Shown piece after piece: positions 6,612 to 14,086 of a DNA stretch of 41,703 nucleotides. The stretch covers positions 1 to 41,703 of IMG/VR virus record IMGVR_UViG_3300045976_000092; one strand, 5' to 3'. This stretch comes from a virus. Every line of letters starts with the position of its first letter. The stretch's first letter is position 1. The notes beneath the pieces were generated by a model, which made no database searches, was not told the origin of the DNA, and saw only the letters and a program-made list of their open reading frames with translations. A program made the translations under genes and the position numbers.

Positions 6612-7018
6612 GGCCGGGCGATCTCCAGGGTGACCTTGTCGCCGCGCGCGAGCGCGTCGCGGATCTTGGGAAATAGCGCGTTGAAGGCGTCGCGCGAGTG
6701 GCCCAGGCTCTTGGCGAGCCGGTCGCGGCCGACGAGGATGCAGCCTTCGGTGTCGGCCGCCGTGTTGCCCGGATGGATGCGCACGCCCGAAAAGCCTGGC
6801 ACGGCCTCGAGCAGCGGCAGGTCGCGGCCGAAGTGCGGCGAGAAGGTGATCTCGACCGCGTAGACGCCGTACGGGATGGCGGTGGCGCCCGGTACCTTCA
6901 CGGCGCCGGGCGGCCGCACGACGTCCTCGAGCGTCCAGCACTCCCACAGGCCGTCGACGGTGAGCGAGCCGATCGTCACGTCGGCGTCGAGCTGCAGGCG
7001 TTCGAGCACGAGTTTCAT
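6608..7018 (-). CDS. DUF5675 family protein, candidate lysis enzyme
   Basis: Encodes 136 residues; ATG 7018 overlaps the preceding stop as ATGA and is preferred to GTG 7030. The sequence fits the DUF5675 family: LPLLEAVPGFSGVRIHPGN then ADTEGCILVG. Residues H82, G84-N85 and G92-C93 resemble the HG...SxGC signature of L,D-transpeptidase folds. No lysozyme, amidase or other classic endolysin is encoded anywhere in the genome, and the gene adjoins the holin-like gene. I infer a murein-active lysis protein, but the catalytic activity of DUF5675 is not established. Confidence 0.82.
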   Translation of the reverse strand: MKLVLERLQLDADVTIGSLTVDGLWECWTLEDVVRPPGAVKVPGATAIPYGVYAVEITFSPHFGRDLPLLEAVPGFSGVRIHPGNTAADTEGCILVGRDRLAKSLGHSRDAFNALFPKIRDALARGDKVTLEIARP

Positions 7019-7266
7019 GGCTTGAACCACCCTTTCCCAGCAAGGTACGAGGCGGTGCCAACGACCAGCACGCCGATGAACCAGAGGAACTTTTCGACGA
7101 AGGTCTTGCCAACGAGCCGGTAGGCCTCATTGGTCATCTGGTCGACCGCTTTCGCGGCGGCCTTCGCGGCGATCTCGTCGATCTGGTCGTCACTGAGCTT
7201 GCGCGAGTCGATGAGCTCGGCGAGCTCCTCGAGCTGCGCGGGGCTGAAGCCGTTTCTCCGGTCCAT
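7015..7266 (-). CDS. Small single-span membrane protein
   Basis: Encodes 83 residues from ATG 7266 (overlaps the tail-fibre stop). The N-terminal 55 residues are a charged helix (PAQLEELAELIDSRKLSDDQIDEIAAKAAAKAVDQM) and the C-terminus carries one membrane span, FLWFIGVLVVGTASYLAGKG. It could be a pinholin, an antiholin or a membrane protein associated with the tail fibre. Its place at the head of the lysis block supports a lysis role but does not prove one. Confidence 0.8.
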   Translation of the reverse strand: MDRRNGFSPAQLEELAELIDSRKLSDDQIDEIAAKAAAKAVDQMTNEAYRLVGKTFVEKFLWFIGVLVVGTASYLAGKGWFKP

Positions 7267-9263
7267 CAAGCGGGCCTCACGAAGACGCACGTCAGCTGCG
7301 TGCTATCAGGGCCCGCCACCAGTGCACCCGCACCGGCGTTATCGAACATCCAGGCATGGGCCTCGATGTAGTTGGTCGTGCCGTTGAGGTAGACGAGCGT
7401 CGAGACGGTGCGCGTCATAGACGCGCCGACGGTGCCAGCGTCGTTCTTTGCCAGCAGCGTGCTGTTGCGCAGCAGGGAGACGTAAGCCCCCGTCGCTGTC
7501 GACGTCGCCGAGATCGTCGCCGTCACCGTGACGCTGTACCAGCCAGCGACCTTCGGCAGGAACCGGTTCGAGCTGACGTAGCTGTTGCTGTCGGCGATGT
7601 TCTGATCGAAGATGATGACGGTGTCGCTGTTGCTCGGCAACGTCTGGTTGGCGGCCTTGTAGACGCGGGCAACGGGGCTCAGCGACGTGGAGAAACGCTT
7701 ACTCACGTGGGTTCGGATCTCCGATGGATAGCCATCGCCATTGAAGACGACCGCGCCACTGGAGTCTTGCAGCTCGAAGCCGACGGTGTCGATCGTGTTG
7801 GCGCGCACGTCCGAGGTCGAGCCCTGACTCATGCGCATTTGGGGACTTGCCGATCGAAGGCGCCCACTGCAGTACCAGAGCTGTGCCGACGGGGTGTCAT
7901 CGATCAGGAGGCCCAAGCTGGCGGCGCCGAAGCTCTCGAACCCCCCGTCGAATTCGACGCTCACGCGCCCCTTCACGATGTGCGCGAACGCGTTGCCAGC
8001 GCCGCGCACGTACCCCACGAAGCCCCAGACACCGTTGTACGCGACGCCTCCCCCGGTGACGACGATCCCGTCCCATCCTGCCGATGCGTCGATCTTGCAG
8101 TCGAGGAACAGGTTGTAGCCGAAAGATCCATCGGCAGTCCCGGCACCGGATCCACCCGTGATGGCTCTCCATGTTGAGGTGCCGTCGGTGTTGCCGTCGA
8201 AGATGATCGTCGTGCCGTCGCTTGCCGTAGTGAAGAGGCAGCGCTCAAAGGTGTTCGCTTCGGTCCACAGCCCATCCGAATTCAGCAGTACCAGTCCCGT
8301 GAAAACACAGTCCCGCCAGTACCCGAAGGGCGATCCGACATAGCCGCTCACGATGACCCGGCATGCGAAGGTGCAGCGCTGCGCCCCACCGGTCATGTAG
8401 GGCCAGTAGTCGTTCGACGCATGCGTCACGTGATCGGCGATGTACGGGCTGCGCCAGATCAGGCAGTACGACCCGGTGACTGTCCCGTTCACGAGAGTGA
8501 CGTTCGTCGGAACGACCGTGTGCCCCGCGAGAGCAATCGTCTGACCCAGCAGGTCGATGATCACCGGTGGCATGCCATAGCCCGTGCCCGCCGGGCCGCT
8601 GACATTGGGGTTAGCGAAGGCGTTTGCGAGCGACGTGAAGTCGGCGATCGACTTGCGCTCTGCCAGCTTGTCCTGCAGCGAGCGCAGCACGGTCCCTGTT
8701 CCCGGCGCCGTGTACGAGACGTTCGTTGACCCGGAAGATCCCAGGAGCGCCAGGGCCAGGGCTGTTGCCGACTGGGCCGCCGCAGCAATTATCGAGAGGC
8801 CTCCGGATCCGTCGAAACCCAGGAGATAACCGGCGCGAACATTGGCCGGCGGCAGGTCGCTCGAGACGGTATCCCCGGGGCTGAACGTGACGGCACGCGA
8901 CAGCTTCTCGCGCAGCTGCTGAGCGATCATCGTCAGGCGATCGAGCGCCCCCTCGTGGGTCTTCGCTGGGAACGGCCCGTTTTCAGGGTATACGACTTCC
9001 TGCACGAAGTTCATGTCGCGCAGGATCGTGATGAAGCCGCCCGCCGCGTACGCGTTGATGGTCGTCACGGTGCCCCCGCTCGGGTCTCCCGCGCCAGCAA
9101 CGCTGTAATCCGCATTGAGCGTCAGCTGCGTTTGAGTCCCGTCCGCCGCGGTGTAGGTCACCAGCAGGTCGGTGTTGGCGAGGAAGTAGAACGGCACCGT
9201 CCAGGGCCCGGTGGTGCCGTTGGTCGCGTACTGCGCCCGGTCAAGATCGCTTTCGACAGCCAT
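7266..9263 (-). CDS. Tail fibre / tailspike protein
   Basis: Encodes 665 residues from ATG 9263; an upstream ATG at 9293 has no ribosome site. Residues 1 to about 90 (YATNGTTGPWTVPFYFL, then LTLNADYSVAG) match the T7-type tail-fibre N-terminal domain that attaches to the nozzle. The middle holds repeated beta-rich segments with conserved glycines and asparagines, like a beta-helix. The last 125 residues (ARVYKAANQTLPSNSD through YSVTVTATIS) form a C1q/TNF-like jelly roll, often a trimer tip. It should bind the host surface and set host range. A hairpin element lies just upstream at 9310-9323. Confidence 0.88.
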   Translation of the reverse strand: MAVESDLDRAQYATNGTTGPWTVPFYFLANTDLLVTYTAADGTQTQLTLNADYSVAGAGDPSGGTVTTINAYAAGGFITILRDMNFVQEVVYPENGPFPAKTHEGALDRLTMIAQQLREKLSRAVTFSPGDTVSSDLPPANVRAGYLLGFDGSGGLSIIAAAAQSATALALALLGSSGSTNVSYTAPGTGTVLRSLQDKLAERKSIADFTSLANAFANPNVSGPAGTGYGMPPVIIDLLGQTIALAGHTVVPTNVTLVNGTVTGSYCLIWRSPYIADHVTHASNDYWPYMTGGAQRCTFACRVIVSGYVGSPFGYWRDCVFTGLVLLNSDGLWTEANTFERCLFTTASDGTTIIFDGNTDGTSTWRAITGGSGAGTADGSFGYNLFLDCKIDASAGWDGIVVTGGGVAYNGVWGFVGYVRGAGNAFAHIVKGRVSVEFDGGFESFGAASLGLLIDDTPSAQLWYCSGRLRSASPQMRMSQGSTSDVRANTIDTVGFELQDSSGAVVFNGDGYPSEIRTHVSKRFSTSLSPVARVYKAANQTLPSNSDTVIIFDQNIADSNSYVSSNRFLPKVAGWYSVTVTATISATSTATGAYVSLLRNSTLLAKNDAGTVGASMTRTVSTLVYLNGTTNYIEAHAWMFDNAGAGALVAGPDSTQLTCVFVRPA

Positions 9264-9309
9264 GCACGCGGCCCCTGTTGCAGACCGCGGCATGGTCGGC
9301 GCGCGCGCC

Positions 9310-9323
9310 GGAAACGGATTTCC
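9310..9323 (-). repeat. Late-operon hairpin element, copy C
   Basis: Minus strand GGAAATCCGTTTCC, part of the 16-base CGGGAAATCCGTTTCC shared by three gaps. It starts four bases after the TAG ending the ejection-protein gene. The core folds as GGAAA-TCCG-TTTCC; outside it, GCGCC and GGCGC can extend the stem across a two-base bulge. Confidence 0.8.
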
Positions 9324-9329
9324 CGGGCG

Positions 9330-11837
9330 CTACGGCGCGCCCACGGCGGCGCCCAGGTCAGGCGCGCGCTGCGGGCCGCCCGAGCCCGGCGCCCACCAGT
9401 ACTGCTGGCCCCAGTCCTGCTGGGCCTGCTTGCGGATGCGGCCGAGGTAGCCGGGCGACAGGTTCTCCTGCAGCGCATTCATGCCGGCGTGGTCGAGCGC
9501 GGCCTTCGCGTACCAGAGGTTCAGGTACGGCGCGTTCTGCCGGGCGAGCTGGATGGTCTCGGCCGCGGCGTGCGTGGGCTTGCCCTTGGAGGCGGCCCAG
9601 GTGTTGACGACGGGGATGGCCAGCGCCTGCGTGCCGGTGGAGATCGCGGGCCCGACCAGCGTCCCGGTGACGCTGCGGAAGTAGTCGCCCGGGTTACTGC
9701 CGGGATCGTTGATCAGCATGTCGCCCATGATCGACAGGCCGCCGCCCTGGCTCATCGCCTTGAGCCAGAACTTCGCGGCGTGCGGGCCGGCCATGTCCAC
9801 CGGATCCTTGCCGGACACGATCTGCTTGGCCTGCGCCGCGATCGCGCCCAGCGCCGTGGTCGTCACGAGCATCGCCCCGGCGTAGAGCAGGCGGTTCGCC
9901 AGCACCGGCGCGCTGCCATCGCCCACCTTGGGCATGTCGATGACGCGGCCCCAGTGCCGCGACACCATCGCGATCGGGAAGGACTTGAACTGCGCCACGG
10001 TGCGCGCGAGCTCGCCGCGGATCGTGCCGCGCTGCGCCCCCGCGCCGCTGGCCAGCGCCTTGGTCGCCAGGTCGGGGTTGAGGACGGCGAACTCGCTCTC
10101 GTCCTGGATGAGGCCGAGAACCTTGGAGACGACCTCGTCGGCGCGCGCGTCGCCGCTCGCGCGGATCGCCTCGGGGGTCAGGTGCTCGAGGCCGCCGAAC
10201 TCGGTGAGCTCGGCCTGCCGCACGACGGACCAGTCCTCGGCCGTCAGGCCCTTGCGCTCGAGGTGCGTGCGGTCCCACTCGGTGAGCTCGCCCCAGTCCT
10301 TGCCGGCCATGCGCGCGAGGCCCTGCATCATCGTGAGGCTGAAGGCGCGGCGCAGCGTGTCGGTCCAGGCGTTCATCAGCGACAGCCGCAGCACCGACTG
10401 CGCGATGCGGCCCGACCAGGTCGCGCGGATGTTGTCGTTCGTCCAGCGGTTCAGGTCGCCGATCATCGACTCGGCAATGATCCCGTGCGCGGTGAGGAAG
10501 CGCCGCGCGTCCGTGCTGCCCGCCACCTTGCCGATGTTGGCGATCGCACGCCAGTACGGCAGCCGGTTGTACCCCGTGGTCACCATGTAGGTGCCGAGGT
10601 CGGTGACGCTGGCCAGCACCGCGCCGGCGAGCTTGCCCGCGGTCTGGACGTTGCGCACGTCGGTGCCGATCTGCGCGAGGCGAGCCGACTGCGGAGAGGA
10701 CGCCGTGCCGCTGACGACGTCCCAGTAGGACTGCGGCGTCATCGCGAAGGTGCGCTTGATGCCGCCGTCGACGCGCTCGGCAATGTCCTGCTGCAGGCGG
10801 AACTGCGCGTTCGGGTTCGGGCCGTAGCGCTCGATGAGGCCGATGTCGCGCGACAGGCGTCCGACGTGGCTGACCATCGCGTCGTACATGCTGCCGCGGC
10901 CGAAGTCGCCGAGGTAGGACAGGTAGGCGTCCGAGGTCTTGAAGTGCAGCTCGCGCGCGTCGCCGCCGCGGTTGGCGCGCGCGCCACTGCCCTTGAAGGC
11001 GCCGGGCTCCTGCTTGTTCAGGCCCTCGGTGGCGATCGTCTCCCAGACGCTGCCCAGCATGTCGCGCGCCGCGGCGTCCGTCAGCGGCGCGCCAGCCTCG
11101 TCGACCATGCGCGTGCGATCGAGCAGCGGCAGTACCTTCTCGACCCAGGCGGCGCGGCCCGCGGTGCGCACGCGGCCCGCATCGTGCGGCTGCGGGATGT
11201 ACCCGTAGTCGAGCTTTCCGACATCGCCGCCCGCGGCGTTGAAGCGCTGGCGCAGCGCCTCGATCGTGTCGGCCCAGGCCTTGGCGCCGGCCTGGGCGAT
11301 CTTGTTGCCCGTGCGGCCGTCCGCGCCGGCGAAGACCTCGGCCGCCAGGTCGCGCGTCATCGCCGGGTTCTGGACGTCGAAGAGGAACATGGCCACACGC
11401 CGCCCGAGCGAGGCGCCATCGCCGGACTTCACCGCGTCCAGCAGGTTCATCAGGCGCCCGAGGCTTTCCTGCTTGACGCCCTGGATGTAGTCGGCGGTCC
11501 GGTCGATGTCGTGCACCAGCGCGCCGCTGCGCGAGCTCGCGTGCGCGGCGTCGATGCGCTCCTGCGTCGCGGCGGTCTTGAGCACCTGCAGCTGCGCGTT
11601 GCGCACCTTGCGCGCCGCCTCGGCCTGGACGTCCAGCATGGCGCGCGCGGCGGCTTCGGTGAGGCGCTGGTCCGCGCTCTTGGCCTGCCAGTCGGCGTCG
11701 GTGCGCGCGAGCTGGCGCATCGTGCGGCGCAGGCGCTGGTCGATCGCGTTGACCTCGGCGGCCGTGAGCGGCTTGTCGCGGCCCGCGGCAGCAGCCGCGC
11801 GCTGTACCATCTCGACGCACTTCGGGTTCATCGCCAT
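9330..11837 (-). CDS. Large internal virion (DNA-ejection) protein
   Basis: Encodes 835 residues from ATG 11837, with AGAGGTG seven bases upstream. The N-terminal 150 residues are charged helices (VNAIDQRLRRTMRQLARTD); the middle and C-terminal parts alternate helices with apolar, glycine-rich segments such as LLYAGAMLVTTTALGAIAAQ. It sits between another ejection protein and the tail fibre, the usual place of the largest ejection protein in T7-, P22- and BPP-1-type podoviruses. The C-terminal region also resembles large-polyvalent-protein domains, with low certainty. It should leave the virion with the DNA and help form the channel through the envelope. Confidence 0.8.
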   Translation of the reverse strand: MAMNPKCVEMVQRAAAAAGRDKPLTAAEVNAIDQRLRRTMRQLARTDADWQAKSADQRLTEAAARAMLDVQAEAARKVRNAQLQVLKTAATQERIDAAHASSRSGALVHDIDRTADYIQGVKQESLGRLMNLLDAVKSGDGASLGRRVAMFLFDVQNPAMTRDLAAEVFAGADGRTGNKIAQAGAKAWADTIEALRQRFNAAGGDVGKLDYGYIPQPHDAGRVRTAGRAAWVEKVLPLLDRTRMVDEAGAPLTDAAARDMLGSVWETIATEGLNKQEPGAFKGSGARANRGGDARELHFKTSDAYLSYLGDFGRGSMYDAMVSHVGRLSRDIGLIERYGPNPNAQFRLQQDIAERVDGGIKRTFAMTPQSYWDVVSGTASSPQSARLAQIGTDVRNVQTAGKLAGAVLASVTDLGTYMVTTGYNRLPYWRAIANIGKVAGSTDARRFLTAHGIIAESMIGDLNRWTNDNIRATWSGRIAQSVLRLSLMNAWTDTLRRAFSLTMMQGLARMAGKDWGELTEWDRTHLERKGLTAEDWSVVRQAELTEFGGLEHLTPEAIRASGDARADEVVSKVLGLIQDESEFAVLNPDLATKALASGAGAQRGTIRGELARTVAQFKSFPIAMVSRHWGRVIDMPKVGDGSAPVLANRLLYAGAMLVTTTALGAIAAQAKQIVSGKDPVDMAGPHAAKFWLKAMSQGGGLSIMGDMLINDPGSNPGDYFRSVTGTLVGPAISTGTQALAIPVVNTWAASKGKPTHAAAETIQLARQNAPYLNLWYAKAALDHAGMNALQENLSPGYLGRIRKQAQQDWGQQYWWAPGSGGPQRAPDLGAAVGAP

Positions 11838-12033
11838 GGGTTCACCTCTTGTCGGAGCACTGCTACTGGTCGGCGCCTACGCGGCGCCGCTGGTCATCGC
11901 CTGGATCCACACGGGCAGCTTCCGGCGTGCGTGCTCGGCGATGAGCGGGTACGGGATGGCGCTGCTGATCCTGTTCGTGATCCCGGGCGCCGTGGGCACC
12001 GTCATCGGGCTCATCGCAGCGCTGGCAGGCTGA
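11836..12033 (+). CDS. Plus-strand two-TM membrane protein inside the leftward late operon
   Basis: Encodes 65 residues on the strand opposite to all its neighbours, exactly filling a 173-base gap between two leftward genes. Two membrane spans are clear: VGALLLVGAYAAPLVIAW and GMALLILFVIPGAVGTVIGL, separated by a basic loop (TGSFRRACS). After codon ten only three codons end in A or T, as expected for a true gene here. The first codons overlap the ribosome site of the minus-strand gene, which can explain their different third bases. No clear Shine-Dalgarno precedes ATG 11836. A superinfection-exclusion-type membrane protein is a plausible guess only. Confidence 0.6.
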   Translation: MGSPLVGALLLVGAYAAPLVIAWIHTGSFRRACSAMSGYGMALLILFVIPGAVGTVIGLIAALAG

Positions 12034-14086
12034 GCGCGCACTGCGCGGCCACTTCCAGCAGCGGCGCGTCGCGGGTGTCGCGCGCGGCGTCCTCGCGAAC
12101 CGCGGCCATGAGGTCGGCCAGCCGCATCGGCTCGGCCATGCCGTCCAGCTGCACGAGCATGTCCGGGTCGAGCCTGGCGATCTGCGCCTCGGCGTTCGCC
12201 AGGTGCTCCGGCGCCGGGCCGGCTGCTTCACCGGGCGCGCGCGCGGCGCCGCGGCTCGAACCGGCCGGCTCGCGCGGCGGCGCGCCGGCGCCAGGCGTTT
12301 CGCGTGCCACGCCCTCGCCGCCAGCGGGCGCCGAGCCGCCCTCGCCCTGCGCGGCCGCCCGCGCCTCGTCGAACGCCTGCGCCCGAGGCTGCGTGACAGG
12401 CTCCTCGGTGAGCGGCGCAGCCGGCTCGCGGGCCGCACGCATCTCGCTGAATGCGTTGGCCATGGCGAGCGCCAGGCGCCGCGGCGAGGTGCGCGGGCCC
12501 GGCAGCGCGGCGGCGCGCTCGCGCGCGGCAGCCAGGTCGCGCTCGACGAAGGACAGCTTCTCGGTCGCCTGCGCCGCGGCGGCGTGCTGCTGCAGCTGGT
12601 CCTGCAGCCGCTGAATCTGCGCCTGCTGGTCCGCCAGCTGGCCCGAGAGCTCGCGCTGGGCCTGGGCGCTCGCCTGCTTGTAGCTGACGTCCTTGCCCTG
12701 GATCTCGGCCGCCCGGGCCTTGACCGCCGCCGGGCCGGCGTCCACGAGCTGCGACTGCAGCTGGGCGACTTGGCGACGCAGATCGGCGACGTCGCCCGGC
12801 GCGAGCAGGTTGCCGGCGTCGCCCAGCAGCTGAGCGCGCTGGCCCTCGAGGAAGTCGACGCGATCCTCGAGCAGCCGGGACTCGCGCATCGAGTCGAGCA
12901 TCGTGTCGCCGAAGGCCGGTGAGACATCCACGGGCACGCCGCGGGCGAGCTGGTCGGCGGCCATCTCCACGGCCTGCTGGTGCTGGTCGATGCCGGCGAG
13001 GTCGGTGTCGGGCGTCAGGCGGGATTCGTCCAGCGCGGCGGCCGTCTGCCGCACGCGCGCCGCGGCTTCGATGTTCGGATCGGTGGCGGCGCCCCGCGCC
13101 GTGTCGTGCAGCGCCTGCGCCTGCTCGCGCAGCTTCTTCAGGTCCGCGAGCGCGGCCGGATCCTTCGTCGTGGCGATCGCCTCGTCCAGCTGCCGCAGGT
13201 TGTAGTCGGAGCCCTCGACGGCGTCGCTGTGCGCCTGCTCGGCGGGCGAGAGCTCGACGGCCGCGCGCATCTGCGCCTCGTTCTTCACCGGCACGGCGCC
13301 ACCGTGACCGAGCACCGCGCCCAGCACGCCCGGCACCGCGCCGACGGCGAGCGACACCGGGTCGAGGGGGTCGTAGCCGGCCGCCTGTTTGTCATAGCCG
13401 GCATGCGCCAGGATCTGGTGCTCGAGCTCGGCCTGGCCGGCCATCGTCGCTTCGCCGCCCGCCACGCCCTTGAGGAAGCGGATGCCCGGGCTCGCGCCGC
13501 CCATGGGCAGGACCAGCGAACCGGCCGCGGCCAACCCCGCTACGGCGCCGGCCTTCGCGCGCGTCGCCTCGTCGACGCCCTGCAGGCGCAGCGCGTCCGC
13601 CTCGTTCAGGCCGGTCGTGGTGGCGAGGCCGACCAAGCCGCCAGGGCCGCCGGCCGTCGCGGCGACCGCTTGCGGGGCGAAGTTCAACAGGCCCGCGACC
13701 ACCCGCGTGGCCGTGCCGCTGGTCGCCGGGTCGGGCATGAATTCCTTGGCCTGGACGCGTAGCGCGTCGCCCTCGGGGCTATTCAAGTCGAGGCCCTGGT
13801 GCATGAGCTTGTCGCGCGCGGCGTCGCTCTGCGCCTTCTCGATGGGCGTCTGCGTCGCGAACATGCCACCGCCCGACATCGTGCTGCCCGCGGCAAGCAC
13901 CTGGCCGAAGCCGAAGGCCTGGTCTTCCTTGGCGGCGGCGACCTCGAGGCCGGCGGCCGCGGGCGCCTTGAACGCCTGCCAGAAGTTCGCGAAGGCGCCG
14001 GGCTGCGCGACGGGCCCGACCACGGGCCTCTGGAGCCGGTCGCGGATCGCCTGGTCGGTGCCGGCCTGGAAGATGTCGTCGATCAC
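12011..14086 (-). CDS. Internal virion protein with coiled coil
   Basis: Encodes 691 residues from GTG 14086 (GTGA overlap with the upstream gene). Residues about 130-260 are glycine/alanine-rich and apolar (AAGSLVLPMGGASPG; LDPVSLAVGAVPGVLGAVLG), typical for proteins that insert in membranes during DNA ejection. Residues about 410-530 are a long coiled coil (LRRQVAQLQSQLVDAG; QIQRLQDQLQQHAAA). The C-terminal third is a Pro/Ala/Gly-rich linker and a short helical end. Second of three consecutive large genes after the nozzle; assigned as an ejection protein from position and composition. Confidence 0.78.
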   Translation of the reverse strand: MIDDIFQAGTDQAIRDRLQRPVVGPVAQPGAFANFWQAFKAPAAAGLEVAAAKEDQAFGFGQVLAAGSTMSGGGMFATQTPIEKAQSDAARDKLMHQGLDLNSPEGDALRVQAKEFMPDPATSGTATRVVAGLLNFAPQAVAATAGGPGGLVGLATTTGLNEADALRLQGVDEATRAKAGAVAGLAAAGSLVLPMGGASPGIRFLKGVAGGEATMAGQAELEHQILAHAGYDKQAAGYDPLDPVSLAVGAVPGVLGAVLGHGGAVPVKNEAQMRAAVELSPAEQAHSDAVEGSDYNLRQLDEAIATTKDPAALADLKKLREQAQALHDTARGAATDPNIEAAARVRQTAAALDESRLTPDTDLAGIDQHQQAVEMAADQLARGVPVDVSPAFGDTMLDSMRESRLLEDRVDFLEGQRAQLLGDAGNLLAPGDVADLRRQVAQLQSQLVDAGPAAVKARAAEIQGKDVSYKQASAQAQRELSGQLADQQAQIQRLQDQLQQHAAAAQATEKLSFVERDLAAARERAAALPGPRTSPRRLALAMANAFSEMRAAREPAAPLTEEPVTQPRAQAFDEARAAAQGEGGSAPAGGEGVARETPGAGAPPREPAGSSRGAARAPGEAAGPAPEHLANAEAQIARLDPDMLVQLDGMAEPMRLADLMAAVREDAARDTRDAPLLEVAAQCALSLPALR

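Noticed and set aside
9263-9293. Longer start for the tail fibre (ATG 9293)
   Set aside because: No ribosome site precedes it, and the extra residues do not resemble the T7-fibre N-terminus.
8955-12614. Plus-strand ORF of 1,219 codons
   Set aside because: It lies antisense to the tail-fibre and ejection genes, is Arg/Ala/His-rich and matches no fold; long shadow frames are expected in DNA this rich in GC.
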